Shown piece by piece: positions 47,005-55,727 of a stretch of 64,000 bases of DNA. Position 1 is the stretch's first letter, and the number at the start of each line of letters is the position of its first letter. The stretch lies in contig NC_021182.1 in NCBI RefSeq assembly GCF_000389635.1, positions 2,170,001 through 2,234,000 on the forward strand, written 5' to 3'. A model generated the notes under the pieces. That model was not told the origin of the DNA and searched no databases. It saw nothing but the letters and a program-made list of their open reading frames with translations. The stretch is from Clostridium pasteurianum BC1 (lineage in GTDB: Bacteria > Bacillota > Clostridia > Clostridiales > Clostridiaceae). The translations under genes and the position numbers were made by a program.

Positions 47005-47703
47005 ATGAAGGTAAAAAAGGTGGTAGATAGCTTTAACTATGCTATTGATGGAATACTGTATGCTGTGAGAACTCAAAGAAATATGAGAATAGACATGATA
47101 AGTGCTCTTCTAGTACTTACAGCCTGTTTTTTTACAGATTTGAGTAAAGTAGAAGTATTAATTGTAACTATAACTATTACTATGGTTATAAGTGCAGAAA
47201 TGATAAATACTGCGGTGGAATGTACTGTAGATATGTCTGCAAATTATTATCATCCATTAGCAAAAATAGCTAAAAATGTAGCAGCTGGTGCAGTACTAGT
47301 TACAGCCGTAAATGCAGCTATAGTTGGCTACATTATATTTGGAGATAAATTGAGACCTGTATCATTTGTATTAATAGCAAAGATTAAGAACTCTAATCCC
47401 TATATGATATTTGTTATACTGGTAATTGTATCTATTACTACACTTATAATTAAAGCTGTGTTTGGAGAAGGTACACCCTTAAGAGGCGGAATGCCAAGTG
47501 GCCATAGTGCTATTGCTTTTGCAGTAGCTACTACCATCACCTTAATAGCACAGGAACCAACGGTGATTATATTAAGTTATTTTTTAGCCTTTATAGTTGC
47601 TCAAAGTAGAGTTGATTCTGAAGTACATTCCATACTTGAGGTGTTAGTTGGAGGGGTATTTGGCACACTTTTAACTATATTGCTCTTTAGATTGTTTGAA
47701 TAG
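47005..47703 (+). CDS. Fusion of undecaprenol/diacylglycerol kinase (DgkA) and PAP2 phosphatase
   Basis: Residues 1-110 are a DgkA-type lipid kinase with three spans (NMRIDMISALLVL, ISAEMINTAVECTVDM with the conserved glutamates, HPLAKIAKNVAAGAVL). Residues about 125-232 are a PAP2 phosphatase with PSGHSAIAF and SRVDSEVHSILEVLVGG (SR...H). The kinase phosphorylates undecaprenol (or diacylglycerol), and the phosphatase removes such phosphates, so one protein holds opposing activities for the lipid carrier of cell-wall synthesis. ATG 47005 is the start, with AGGAGG ten bases upstream. Length is 232 residues. Confidence 0.88.
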   Translation: MKVKKVVDSFNYAIDGILYAVRTQRNMRIDMISALLVLTACFFTDLSKVEVLIVTITITMVISAEMINTAVECTVDMSANYYHPLAKIAKNVAAGAVLVTAVNAAIVGYIIFGDKLRPVSFVLIAKIKNSNPYMIFVILVIVSITTLIIKAVFGEGTPLRGGMPSGHSAIAFAVATTITLIAQEPTVIILSYFLAFIVAQSRVDSEVHSILEVLVGGVFGTLLTILLFRLFE

Positions 47704-47729
47704 AAATTAACAATAGGAGATATTTATAT

Positions 47730-48125
47730 ATGGATTATAAAAAATTAATTTTAGAAGCATTAAAATACAGAGAAAGAGCTTATGCACCTTATTCAAAATT
47801 TAAGGTTGGAGCAGCTGTAATAATGGAGGATGGTAAAATATATTCAGGATGCAATATTGAAAATGCCTCCTATGGAGCAACAAATTGTGCTGAAAGAACT
47901 GCTATTTTTAAAGCTGTATCTGAGGGTGGAAAAACTATTAAAGCTATTGCTATTGTGGGAGATTTACATAATTATACATATCCTTGCGGCATATGCAGAC
48001 AGGTTATTGAGGAATTTTCAGATTACAGTACAGATATAGTTTTGGCCAAAAATGAAAATGACTATATTGTAAAGAATTTTGGCGAAATATTACCAGGAGC
48101 ATTTTCAAAAAAAGATTTAAATTAG
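47730..48125 (+). CDS. cdd: Cytidine deaminase
   Basis: Cdd deaminates cytidine and deoxycytidine to (deoxy)uridine for pyrimidine salvage. The zinc/catalytic motif is NCAERTAIF (CAE) and PCGICRQ (PCxxC), typical of tetrameric Cdd. GCNIENASYGATN is the nucleoside-binding segment. Length is 131 residues. It starts after ATAGGAGATATTTATAT and lies between dgkA and era, as in Bacillus. Confidence 0.96.
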   Translation: MDYKKLILEALKYRERAYAPYSKFKVGAAVIMEDGKIYSGCNIENASYGATNCAERTAIFKAVSEGGKTIKAIAIVGDLHNYTYPCGICRQVIEEFSDYSTDIVLAKNENDYIVKNFGEILPGAFSKKDLN

Positions 48126-48302
48126 GCATCATAAATAACTAAGGCATGTGAAAATAAATAGTAAGTCAAAGATGCGACGAATATTTTGAAGCATACAAGG
48201 AAGCAGGTTCCGATGATAGTGGGCTATCTGAGGGTTCTGCTGACGCAGTAGGATTCAAAATAGGCTAGCATACTGACTAGTTATTTATTTGAATATGCCT
48301 AA
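48123..48302 (+). mobile_element. AGGCAT inverted-repeat element, full copy G (cdd-era gap)
   Basis: The left arm AAGGCATGTGAAAATAAATA (from 48140), then AGTCAAAGATGC, and the right arm CTAGCATACTGACTAGTTAT with TTATTTGAATATGCCTAA (to 48302) are imperfect inverted repeats of about 34 bp around a roughly 95-bp non-coding centre. Just before it, TTAGGCATCATAAATAACTA (48123-48142) looks like a second terminal repeat, suggesting one element inserted beside or into another. It ends 43 bases before era. Confidence 0.8.
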
Positions 48303-48345
48303 CAGCTTTGAAAGTAAAATTTATTAGAAAATAAAAGGAGAAAAT

Positions 48346-49239
48346 ATGCATAAATCAGGTTTTGTTACAATTATAGGTAGACCGAATGTGGGAAAGTCCA
48401 CTTTACTAAATTATATTATGGGTGAAAAACTGTCCATAGTATCTAGTAAGCCTCAAACTACAAGAAATAATATTCAAACAATATTAACAGACAAGAATTC
48501 TCAACTCATATTTGTAGATACACCGGGAATACATAAACCAAAGCATATGCTTGGAGAGTATATGGTTAAGGTTGCTACAGATTCTTTTAAGGATGTAGAT
48601 TTGATAGTTTTTGTAACTACTCCAGATGTTACAATGGGAAGAGGTGATGAATTTATTTTAGAGCAGCTTAAGGAAATAAATATTCCTGTTTTTTTAGTTT
48701 TAAATAAAATAGACGAAACTACTCAGGAGAGAGTTGCAGAGACTTTAAAAAATTACTCTGAAAAATTTAATTTTAAAGAAATTATACCTATATCTGCAGC
48801 TAAGGGGAAAAATGTAGATAAACTTCTTGAAATAATGATAGAAAATATGCCAGAGGGACCACAATACTATCCTGAAGATATGCTGACAGATGTACAGGAA
48901 AGATTTGTTATAAGTGAAATTATAAGAGAAAAGGCACTAAGGCTTTTAACAGAGGAAGTACCACATGGCGTAGCTGTAGAAATAATGTCAATGAAGCTGA
49001 ATGATAATAACAAATATAATATTGAAGCTACTTTATTTTGTGAGAAAAATTCTCATAAGGGAATTATAATAGGCAAGAATGGCAGTATGTTGAAAAAAAT
49101 TACTAAGTATTCAAGAGAAGATATAGGAGAATTTTTGAAAATAAAAGCTAATTTAAAAATTTGGGTTAAAGTAAAAAAGGAATGGAGAGATAATCCATTT
49201 CTACTAAATGAATTAGGATATAAAAAAATAAAAAAATAA
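48346..49239 (+). CDS. era: GTPase Era
   Basis: Era is a 16S rRNA-binding GTPase for 30S assembly. G1 is [16 protein letters not shown], switch [11 protein letters not shown]3 DTPGIHKPK and G4 NKID. The C-terminal KH domain has [13 protein letters not shown] and [14 protein letters not shown], which binds the 3' end of 16S rRNA. Length is 297 residues. It starts after AAGGAGAAAAT. Confidence 0.98.
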   Translation: MHKSGFVTIIGRPNVGKSTLLNYIMGEKLSIVSSKPQTTRNNIQTILTDKNSQLIFVDTPGIHKPKHMLGEYMVKVATDSFKDVDLIVFVTTPDVTMGRGDEFILEQLKEINIPVFLVLNKIDETTQERVAETLKNYSEKFNFKEIIPISAAKGKNVDKLLEIMIENMPEGPQYYPEDMLTDVQERFVISEIIREKALRLLTEEVPHGVAVEIMSMKLNDNNKYNIEATLFCEKNSHKGIIIGKNGSMLKKITKYSREDIGEFLKIKANLKIWVKVKKEWRDNPFLLNELGYKKIKK

Positions 49240-49285
49240 TTAATTCTAAGAAAAAAGGATAGAATATAGATAGTGGGGTGATTTT

Positions 49286-50032
49286 CTGTCTATATTTAAT
49301 AGCAGAGGCGTAGTTATAAAGAGCCAGGGTATAAAAGAAAATGACAAAATTTTATGGATATTTACAGAAAAATTTGGTAAAATAACTGTAATAGCAAAAG
49401 GTTCAAAAAAAAATAAAAGTAAGCTTATGCCTATTTCACTGCTTTTTTGTTTTGCCAATTATACTTTATTCAAGGGTAAGAGTATGTTTAATATAAATGA
49501 AGGTGAAATAATAGATTCCTTTCAGGAATTTTTATCTGACTTAGATACATTAACTTATACTTCTTATCTTTGTGAGTTAATTGATTTATCAATGACTGAA
49601 GGTGAGAGCAATAGAGCACTATTTAAAACATTTGTTACTGCTTTTTATCTTATAAAAAATAAGGTTGGGGATATAGAAACTCTTACTAGGGCTTTTGAAA
49701 TTAAGCTTTTAACATTGACTGGGTATGGTTTTAATTTAGATTATTGTGTAAAATGTAGAAAAAAGTTATCTGTTTCTAATTATTTTAGTTATCAATATTA
49801 TGGTGGTATTTGTAATCAATGTGAAAAAGATAATGGAAAAAACATAAGTTTTGCTGCTTTTAAAGCGTTGAATTATTTATCTAAATTATCTATGGATAAA
49901 GTCTACAGAGTTAATCTTGATAGTAAAATTAAGGATGAAATCTACAAAATTTTAAGCGACTTAATTTTACAAAGTTATGGGAAAAAACCAAAGAGCTTAG
50001 AAATATTAAATAGTTTAAGAGGGAGTGATTAA
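49286..50032 (+). CDS. recO: DNA repair protein RecO (apparent CTG start)
   Basis: RecO anneals single strands and loads RecA with RecF/RecR. The OB-fold N-terminus SIFNSRGVVIKSQGIKENDKI is coded from 49286, and the four cysteines of the zinc finger (CVKCRKKL...GGICNQC) are near residue 160. The frame is bounded upstream by TAG at 49271. Between that stop and the conserved sequence the only usual-type start is CTG 49286, with GGGGTGAT placed correctly before it. The first ATG in frame (49427) would cut off the OB fold. Length is 248 residues. Confidence 0.88.
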   Translation: MSIFNSRGVVIKSQGIKENDKILWIFTEKFGKITVIAKGSKKNKSKLMPISLLFCFANYTLFKGKSMFNINEGEIIDSFQEFLSDLDTLTYTSYLCELIDLSMTEGESNRALFKTFVTAFYLIKNKVGDIETLTRAFEIKLLTLTGYGFNLDYCVKCRKKLSVSNYFSYQYYGGICNQCEKDNGKNISFAAFKALNYLSKLSMDKVYRVNLDSKIKDEIYKILSDLILQSYGKKPKSLEILNSLRGSD

Positions 50033-50033
50033 T

Positions 50034-50636
50034 GTGGCAGAAATAACATTAGAAAAAATTGACATTGTAAGAGAAAGAACAGGAGTATCTTATACTGAGG
50101 CAAAAGCAGCATTAGAGGCTACAGATGGAAATGTGGTAGATGCACTGATATATATTGAAAAAAATGCAAAAACTACTAAGGAACAGATTTATACATCAAA
50201 AGAAGAATTTATTGAATGGATAAAAGGGATTATACGAAAAGGAAATGTAACAAGAATTGTAGTAAGAAAAGATGAAAAAATTCTTGTGGATATACCTGTA
50301 AATGCAGGTGTAGCAGCAGGTGTTGCTATAATGGCAGCACTGCCAGCATTACTTGCTGTAATATTTTTAACTGCTGTAATTACTAAAGTCACTGTAGAAA
50401 TCACAAAAGAAGATGGAAGTGTAGAGGTAGTTAATAAAATTATAAAAGATGCTGTTTCAAATGTAAAAGATAAAGCAACAGAAGTTAAAGATAAATTTAC
50501 TAAGGATCAATCTAATGGAAATAAGTCAGATGATAGTAATTCATATCAATATACTGTAAAGTTTGAAGATGTAGATAAAGAAGATAAGGAAGACAAGGAA
50601 GATAAGGAAGATAAGGAAGATAAGGAAGACAAGTAA
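50034..50636 (+). CDS. DUF4342 protein with UBA-like domain and Lys-Glu-Asp repeat tail
   Basis: Residues 1-45 (TLEKIDIVRERTGVSYTEAKAALEATDGNVVDALIYIE) are a UBA/TS-N-like helical domain as in EF-Ts. A DUF4342 domain follows with two hydrophobic segments (AAGVAIMAALPALLAVIFLTAVI, about 95-118). A charged tail ends in six DKE units (50574-50627). The start is GTG 50034, with GGGAGTGA upstream; it begins one base after recO. Function is unknown; association with membrane or ribosomes is only a guess. A strong terminator follows. Confidence 0.85.
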   Translation: MAEITLEKIDIVRERTGVSYTEAKAALEATDGNVVDALIYIEKNAKTTKEQIYTSKEEFIEWIKGIIRKGNVTRIVVRKDEKILVDIPVNAGVAAGVAIMAALPALLAVIFLTAVITKVTVEITKEDGSVEVVNKIIKDAVSNVKDKATEVKDKFTKDQSNGNKSDDSNSYQYTVKFEDVDKEDKEDKEDKEDKEDKEDK

Positions 50637-50653
50637 ATAATAATTGTTGAGTA

Positions 50654-50712
50654 ACTCCGTTAGAAGGTATAAATTATTTTAACTTTATGCCTTCTAACGG
50701 AGTGATTTTTTG
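50654..50712 (+). terminator. Terminator after DUF4342 gene
   Basis: ACTCCGTTAGAAGG (50654-50667) pairs perfectly with 50690-50703, and the stem extends further inward. Six T follow. Confidence 0.9.
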
Positions 50713-50737
50713 TTGATGTCCTGCATTAAAATCACAT

Positions 50738-50880
50738 AAAAATGAAAAGTGTTATACAATTAAAATGAATTAAATGATATAATTGGACAAAATAATTTTT
50801 TGCCAATATGATGTATATTAAAATTGTGCAAAAATGAAAAGTGCTATACAATTAAAATGAATTAAGTGTTATAATTAGAA
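50738..50880 (+). repeat. Direct repeat with CcpN-like boxes and -10 elements upstream of ccpN
   Basis: A 50-bp block occurs at 50738-50787 and 50830-50880. Each has AGTGYTATACA (50748-50758, 50840-50850), which fits the Bacillus CcpN consensus TRTGHYATAYW at 10 of 11 positions (consensus from memory), and each has a TATAAT (50778-50783, 50870-50875). Duplicated operators and promoters are likely, probably for autoregulation. Confidence 0.7.
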
Positions 50881-50910
50881 TGTAAGATTTAGAAAGAGGG
50901 TGCGTCAATC

Positions 50911-51543
50911 ATTAAATTATCACAAAGGCAAAAGGAAATAATAGATTTAGTAAAAGAAAAACAGCCTATAACCAGCGAGCAGTTAGCAGGAAAATTAAAC
51001 TTGACAAGAGCAGCCTTAAGACCTGATCTTGCAATTCTTACAATGACGGGAATATTGGAAGCAAAACCTAAAGTTGGTTATATTTATTCAAAAAAGCCAT
51101 CATATAGCATATTATATGATTATATAAGAAATATAAAAGCAAAAGATATAATGTCTAAACCAGTAGTTATGGACGAAGAAACTAAAGTTTATGATGCTAT
51201 TGTATACCTGTTCTTAAATGATGTGGGGACATTGTTTATTGAAAACAAAGGATATCTTGTAGGTGCGGTATCCAGGAAAGATTTTTTGAAAACTGCTATT
51301 GGTGGAACAGATATGCATCAGGTGCCAACAGGTGTCATAATGACTAGAATGCCAAATATAATTTGGGTAGAAGCAGGAGATTCCGCCTATTTAGCAGCTA
51401 AAAAAATAATAGAACATGAGGTAGATAGCTTGCCTGTAGTTGAAAAAGTTATTGAAGGAAGTAAAGAATTATACAAAATTGTAGGAAAAATATCTAAGAC
51501 AAATATAACAAAATTATTCGTAAAACTTGGAAATGATGTTTAG
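50911..51543 (+). CDS. ccpN: CcpN-family transcriptional repressor (HTH plus CBS pair), unusual start
   Basis: CcpN represses gluconeogenic genes on glucose and senses ATP/ADP through its CBS domains. The HTH (QRQKEIIDLVKEKQPITSEQ, then LAGKLNLTRAALRPDL) is complete, and two CBS motifs follow (DIMSKPVVMDEE, VIMTRMPNIIWVEAGD). In this frame the only upstream codons are ...GCG TCA ATC ATT AAA after a TAG at 50890, so translation must start at ATT 50911 or ATC 50908 (AAAGAGGGTG in place) unless a frameshift is present. A TTG at 51001 would lose most of the HTH. It lies just before ppdK. Confidence 0.82.
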   Translation: MKLSQRQKEIIDLVKEKQPITSEQLAGKLNLTRAALRPDLAILTMTGILEAKPKVGYIYSKKPSYSILYDYIRNIKAKDIMSKPVVMDEETKVYDAIVYLFLNDVGTLFIENKGYLVGAVSRKDFLKTAIGGTDMHQVPTGVIMTRMPNIIWVEAGDSAYLAAKKIIEHEVDSLPVVEKVIEGSKELYKIVGKISKTNITKLFVKLGNDV

Positions 51544-51617
51544 ATCAGGGGTTTAATTTAGTCTATCTAATTAATTTTATTAGAATAAATAGAAAGTTAA
51601 TAAAGGGGGATATGACT

Positions 51618-54248
51618 ATGGAAAATAAAAAATATGTGTATCTTTTTAGTGAGGGGAATGCTAGAATGCGAAATCTATTAGGAGGAAAAGGTGCTAATTT
51701 AGCAGAAATGACTAATTTAGGTATACCAGTTCCTCAAGGTTTCACAATAAGTACAGAGGCTTGTATAAAGTATTATGAGGATGAAAAAAATGTGTCTGAT
51801 GACATAATTATTCAAATAAATAAGGCTATACAAGAAATCGAAAAAATTACATGTAAACGTTTTGGCAATTCGGATAATCCGCTACTTTTGTCAGTAAGAT
51901 CTGGTGCACGAGTTTCTATGCCGGGAATGATGGATACTATTCTTAATTTAGGGTTAAACGATATTACTGTGGAAAAAATAGTGAAATTAACTAATAACAT
52001 AAGATTTGCGTACGATTCCTATAGAAGATTTATTCAAATGTTTTCTGATGTGGTTATGGGAATTGAAAAGAGGAAATTTGAGGATTTAATTGATAAAGCG
52101 AAAGAAGAGAAGAAAGTTAAATTTGATACTGAATTAGACGAAAATGATTTAAAAAAATTAGTGGTTCAGTATAAAAAACTTTATGCTGAAGAAATAGGAA
52201 AACCTTTCCCAGAAGATCCAAAAGATCAACTTATAGAATCTGTAACAGCTGTTTTTAGATCATGGAATAATCCCAGGGCTATAGTATATAGAAGATTAAA
52301 CGACATACCGGGAGAATGGGGCACTGCTGTAAACGTTCAAACTATGGTATTTGGCAATATGGGTAATACTTCAGGCACTGGTGTGGCATTTACAAGGAAT
52401 CCAGCCACAGGAGAAAATAAAATATTTGGTGAATATCTTATAAATGCTCAGGGGGAAGATGTAGTTGCTGGTATAAGAACTCCACAGCCAATTACAAAAC
52501 TTAAAGAAGATTCACCACAGTGTTATGAAGAATTTATAAATATAGCACACAGTCTGGAAAATCACTATAAAGATATGCAGGATATGGAGTTTACCATAGA
52601 ACAGGGAAAATTATATTTTCTTCAAACAAGAAATGGTAAGAGAACTGCACAGGCTGCTTTGAAAATAGCAGTAGACATGGTTAATGAAGGTTCACTTACT
52701 AAAGAAGAAGCTATTCTAAAGGTTGAACCAAAACAGTTAGAAACACTGCTGCATCCTGCTTTTGATACAGATGAAATTAAAAAGGCTACCTGTATAGCCA
52801 AAGGTTTGCCAGCATCACCAGGGGCTGCTTGTGGTAAGGTCTATTTTACTGCAGAAGATGCAAAAGAACAACATGAAAAAGGAGAAAAAGTAGTGCTTGT
52901 AAGGCTTGAAACATCTCCAGAAGATATTGAGGGAATGGTTGCAGCAGAAGGTATACTTACAGTAAGGGGAGGTATGACTTCTCATGCTGCGGTAGTTGCA
53001 AGAGGTATGGGAACTTGCTGCGTGGCAGGCTGCGGCAAGATAAATATCGACGAAGAAAAAAAAGTATTTCAGGTTGGTGGAAAACAGTATTCTGAAGGAG
53101 ATTATATTTCTTTAGACGGAAGTACTGGAAATGTATATGGTGAAGCTATAAAAACTACTTTACCTGAAATTAGCGGTGATTTCGAAATCTTTATGAAATG
53201 GGCAGATGATATTAAGAAGCTTCAGGTTAGAACAAATGCTGATACACCTAAGGAAGCTGCGGAAGCAGTTAAATTTGGAGCCAAGGGTATAGGGCTATGC
53301 AGAACTGAGCATATGTTCTTTGAAGAAGATAGAATTCCAGCTGTAAGAGAAATGATAGTAGCAACTACTGTAGAACAGAGAAAGAAAGCCTTAGATAAGT
53401 TATTGCCAATGCAAAAGAAAGATTTTATAGGTATATATGAAGCTATGGAAGGTAAACCTGTAACTATAAGATTTTTGGATCCACCACTGCATGAATTTCT
53501 CCCATCTGAAGAAGAAGATATAAGAGCACTATCAAAGGAAATGGGGATAAGTTTTGATGAACTTAAAATTACAGTAGCTTCGCTGCATGAGTTTAATCCT
53601 ATGATGGGTCATAGAGGATGCAGACTTACTGTATCCTATCCTGAGATTGCACAGATGCAAACTACTGCTATTATAGAGGCGGCTCTTGAAGTAAATAAAA
53701 GAAAAGGATTTAATATAGTACCTGAGATTATGATTCCCCTTGTTGGTGAAATAAAAGAGCTAAAATTTGTTAAGGATATAGTGTTAAAAACTGCAAATGA
53801 AATAATTGATAAAAGTGGAGAAAAACTTAAATATAGTGTGGGAACTATGATAGAAATACCAAGGGCTGCTCTTACAGCAGATGAAATTGCAAAAGAAGCA
53901 GAATTCTTTTCCTTTGGAACAAATGATTTAACTCAAATGACATTTGGATTTTCTAGAGATGATGCAGGTAAATTTTTAGATGACTATTATGAAAATAAAA
54001 TATATGAGTTTGACCCTTTTGAAAAATTAGATCAAATCGGAGTAGGAAAGCTTGTAAAAATAGCAGCAGAACTTGGAAAGAAAACTAGACCAGATATACA
54101 TCTTGGTATATGTGGAGAACATGGAGGAGATCCATCCTCAGTTGAATTTTGCCATAACGTAGGGCTTGACTACGTATCTTGTTCACCATTTAGAGTACCT
54201 CTTGCAAGACTGGCAGCAGCACAAGCTCAGGTGAAAAATCCAAGGTAA
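51618..54248 (+). CDS. ppdK: Pyruvate, phosphate dikinase
   Basis: PPDK interconverts pyruvate + ATP + phosphate and phosphoenolpyruvate + AMP + pyrophosphate. The N-terminal ATP-grasp domain (GGKGANLAEM, NTSGTGVAFTRNPATGE), the phospho-histidine domain with catalytic His in RGGMTSHAAVVARG, and the C-terminal PEP/pyruvate barrel (FSFGTNDLTQMTFGFSRDD, CGEHGGDPSS) are all intact. ATG 51618 lies eight bases after AAAGGGGGA; ATG 51612 is too close. Length is 876 residues. The CcpN-type repressor upstream suggests control by energy state. Confidence 0.98.
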   Translation: MENKKYVYLFSEGNARMRNLLGGKGANLAEMTNLGIPVPQGFTISTEACIKYYEDEKNVSDDIIIQINKAIQEIEKITCKRFGNSDNPLLLSVRSGARVSMPGMMDTILNLGLNDITVEKIVKLTNNIRFAYDSYRRFIQMFSDVVMGIEKRKFEDLIDKAKEEKKVKFDTELDENDLKKLVVQYKKLYAEEIGKPFPEDPKDQLIESVTAVFRSWNNPRAIVYRRLNDIPGEWGTAVNVQTMVFGNMGNTSGTGVAFTRNPATGENKIFGEYLINAQGEDVVAGIRTPQPITKLKEDSPQCYEEFINIAHSLENHYKDMQDMEFTIEQGKLYFLQTRNGKRTAQAALKIAVDMVNEGSLTKEEAILKVEPKQLETLLHPAFDTDEIKKATCIAKGLPASPGAACGKVYFTAEDAKEQHEKGEKVVLVRLETSPEDIEGMVAAEGILTVRGGMTSHAAVVARGMGTCCVAGCGKINIDEEKKVFQVGGKQYSEGDYISLDGSTGNVYGEAIKTTLPEISGDFEIFMKWADDIKKLQVRTNADTPKEAAEAVKFGAKGIGLCRTEHMFFEEDRIPAVREMIVATTVEQRKKALDKLLPMQKKDFIGIYEAMEGKPVTIRFLDPPLHEFLPSEEEDIRALSKEMGISFDELKITVASLHEFNPMMGHRGCRLTVSYPEIAQMQTTAIIEAALEVNKRKGFNIVPEIMIPLVGEIKELKFVKDIVLKTANEIIDKSGEKLKYSVGTMIEIPRAALTADEIAKEAEFFSFGTNDLTQMTFGFSRDDAGKFLDDYYENKIYEFDPFEKLDQIGVGKLVKIAAELGKKTRPDIHLGICGEHGGDPSSVEFCHNVGLDYVSCSPFRVPLARLAAAQAQVKNPR

Positions 54249-54309
54249 TAAACAGAGTTCTAGATATCAGTTTGAGTTCTTATCCAGTATTATTATTAGA
54301 ATTAGAATA

Positions 54310-54350
54310 TTAGGCGGTGCAGCAAGTGGCATCGCCTAAATCATTTTTTT
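54310..54350 (+). terminator. Terminator of ppdK
   Basis: TTAGGCG (54310-54316) pairs with CGCCTAA (54333-54339), with an inner TGC/GCA pair, followed by TCATTTTTTT. Confidence 0.88.
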
Positions 54351-54359
54351 ATGAGATAA

Positions 54360-55412
54360 TCATAGTAAATAGTTTTTCTCAATGAAATTTTTAAAACCAT
54401 AAATCATTTCCAACTGTTTTTCTGTGTGTTTAACGGTTTTCTCCAGTAGGCTTATAAAAGCAGCTTTATTGCATTTATCTATGTTATTATAATAGTCTCT
54501 TGCAAGCTTCCAATACTTTTGTGGAAAACTAATATAGGATAAGATGTACCTGTAATCATCTATAGTTAAAGGAAGAGTATTTTCATATTCATACAGACAA
54601 TTCACTAGAAGCTTTAAATCCCAATTTGTATTTTCACGCTTTAAAAATCTTCTAAGAAAATAGGAGATATCGTGAGCACAATAATCAATTTTACATTTAT
54701 CAAAATCTATTATCCAGACCTTATTATCTATATCAAATATTATATTTTTATTTACAAAGTCTAAATGACAAAGAGATTTTCTCATATTATCAGAATTTAT
54801 GTGTGAGGCTACATCATTGGATATTTTAGCTAAATTAATGCATATGTTAAAATTCTTAACAAATATGCTGGAAAAAACATCTTCATATTCAAAAGCCAAA
54901 TTTGAATAGCTGAGTAATTGATGAAAATGTCTATTCATGGATGAAGATATGTCTTCATATCCAAGTCGCATATTACTTCCTGCTATGGGAAAAAAGTTTT
55001 CTGTAGCCTTATGCATTTCGGCTAAGGTTCTAGCAGATTCAATTATATGTGTAGTATTATCGTAGTCACACTTTTCACCTTCAATCCAGGAAGTTAGTAT
55101 AAAGATCATATCATTATAGATAACAAATCTTCCCCCAGATTCTGTGGGGAGTATTCTTGGAACATTCAATTGAAATCTGTAAAGCCATTCAATACTGGAG
55201 TATACAAAGAGAAGTTCTTCCTTGGTATAGTAAACTTTTTTTAAACAATAGGCTTTAGAATTGGATTCTATTTTATATACAGCTCTTTGTTTATCAGTAT
55301 CTTTAAACTTTACTTGGCAAATAGAAGCATCTTGTAGATTATACTTACTTAATATGAATTTCCTTAATTTATCTTCAGATAATAAAATATATTTTACAGC
55401 CGGTTGAGGCAT
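54360..55412 (-). CDS. CotS/YutH-family spore coat protein (aminoglycoside-phosphotransferase fold)
   Basis: A 350-residue kinase-fold protein. The C-lobe has LCHLDFVNKNIIF (HxDxxxxN catalytic loop) and VWIIDFDKCKID (metal-binding Asp), and an N-lobe strand KAYCLKKVY supplies a lysine. This set fits the CotS spore-coat kinase-like group common in Clostridium and Bacillus. The minus-strand start ATG (55412) follows AAGGAG by about eight bases. It is convergent with ppdK and divergent from dgt. It would be expressed late in sporulation if truly a coat protein. The substrate is unknown. Confidence 0.8.
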   Translation of the reverse strand: MPQPAVKYILLSEDKLRKFILSKYNLQDASICQVKFKDTDKQRAVYKIESNSKAYCLKKVYYTKEELLFVYSSIEWLYRFQLNVPRILPTESGGRFVIYNDMIFILTSWIEGEKCDYDNTTHIIESARTLAEMHKATENFFPIAGSNMRLGYEDISSSMNRHFHQLLSYSNLAFEYEDVFSSIFVKNFNICINLAKISNDVASHINSDNMRKSLCHLDFVNKNIIFDIDNKVWIIDFDKCKIDYCAHDISYFLRRFLKRENTNWDLKLLVNCLYEYENTLPLTIDDYRYILSYISFPQKYWKLARDYYNNIDKCNKAAFISLLEKTVKHTEKQLEMIYGFKNFIEKNYLL

Positions 55413-55727
55413 AATTAACACTCCTTACATAAGAAATATTTAAATTAAGTGAACTTTATGCTAGTCTAATTTTTTTTCATAACTAAACCATCTTTAGAAT
55501 ACTATTACTTTTGTAGAAGATAGCTGTGCAATATTTTTAATTTAGTATTTTTTTATGTAGCTGACTTTACATTATAATCATATTAATAAAATTTTTATAA
55601 TATACGTTTAAATGAAAGGTTATTAATAAAATAATGAATATTGAGCATATTATTTTAGAACAATATAAATAAAAAAAGGAGTTTTGGCAATTATTATAGA
55701 ATAAGATATGTAGGATAGGTGATCAAA
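55413..55727. other. Intergenic region between CotS-like gene and dgt
   Basis: This divergent gap is about 80% A+T. It contains several T and A runs and a possible plus-strand -10 (TATAAT, 55596-55601) without a convincing -35. No hairpin, repeat or sporulation-sigma promoter could be supported. Confidence 0.5.

Noticed and set aside
50574-50633. CRISPR-like repeat array
   Set aside because: The 9-bp repeats are in-frame codons of a charged protein tail with no spacers; no CRISPR repeats or cas genes are present in the window.
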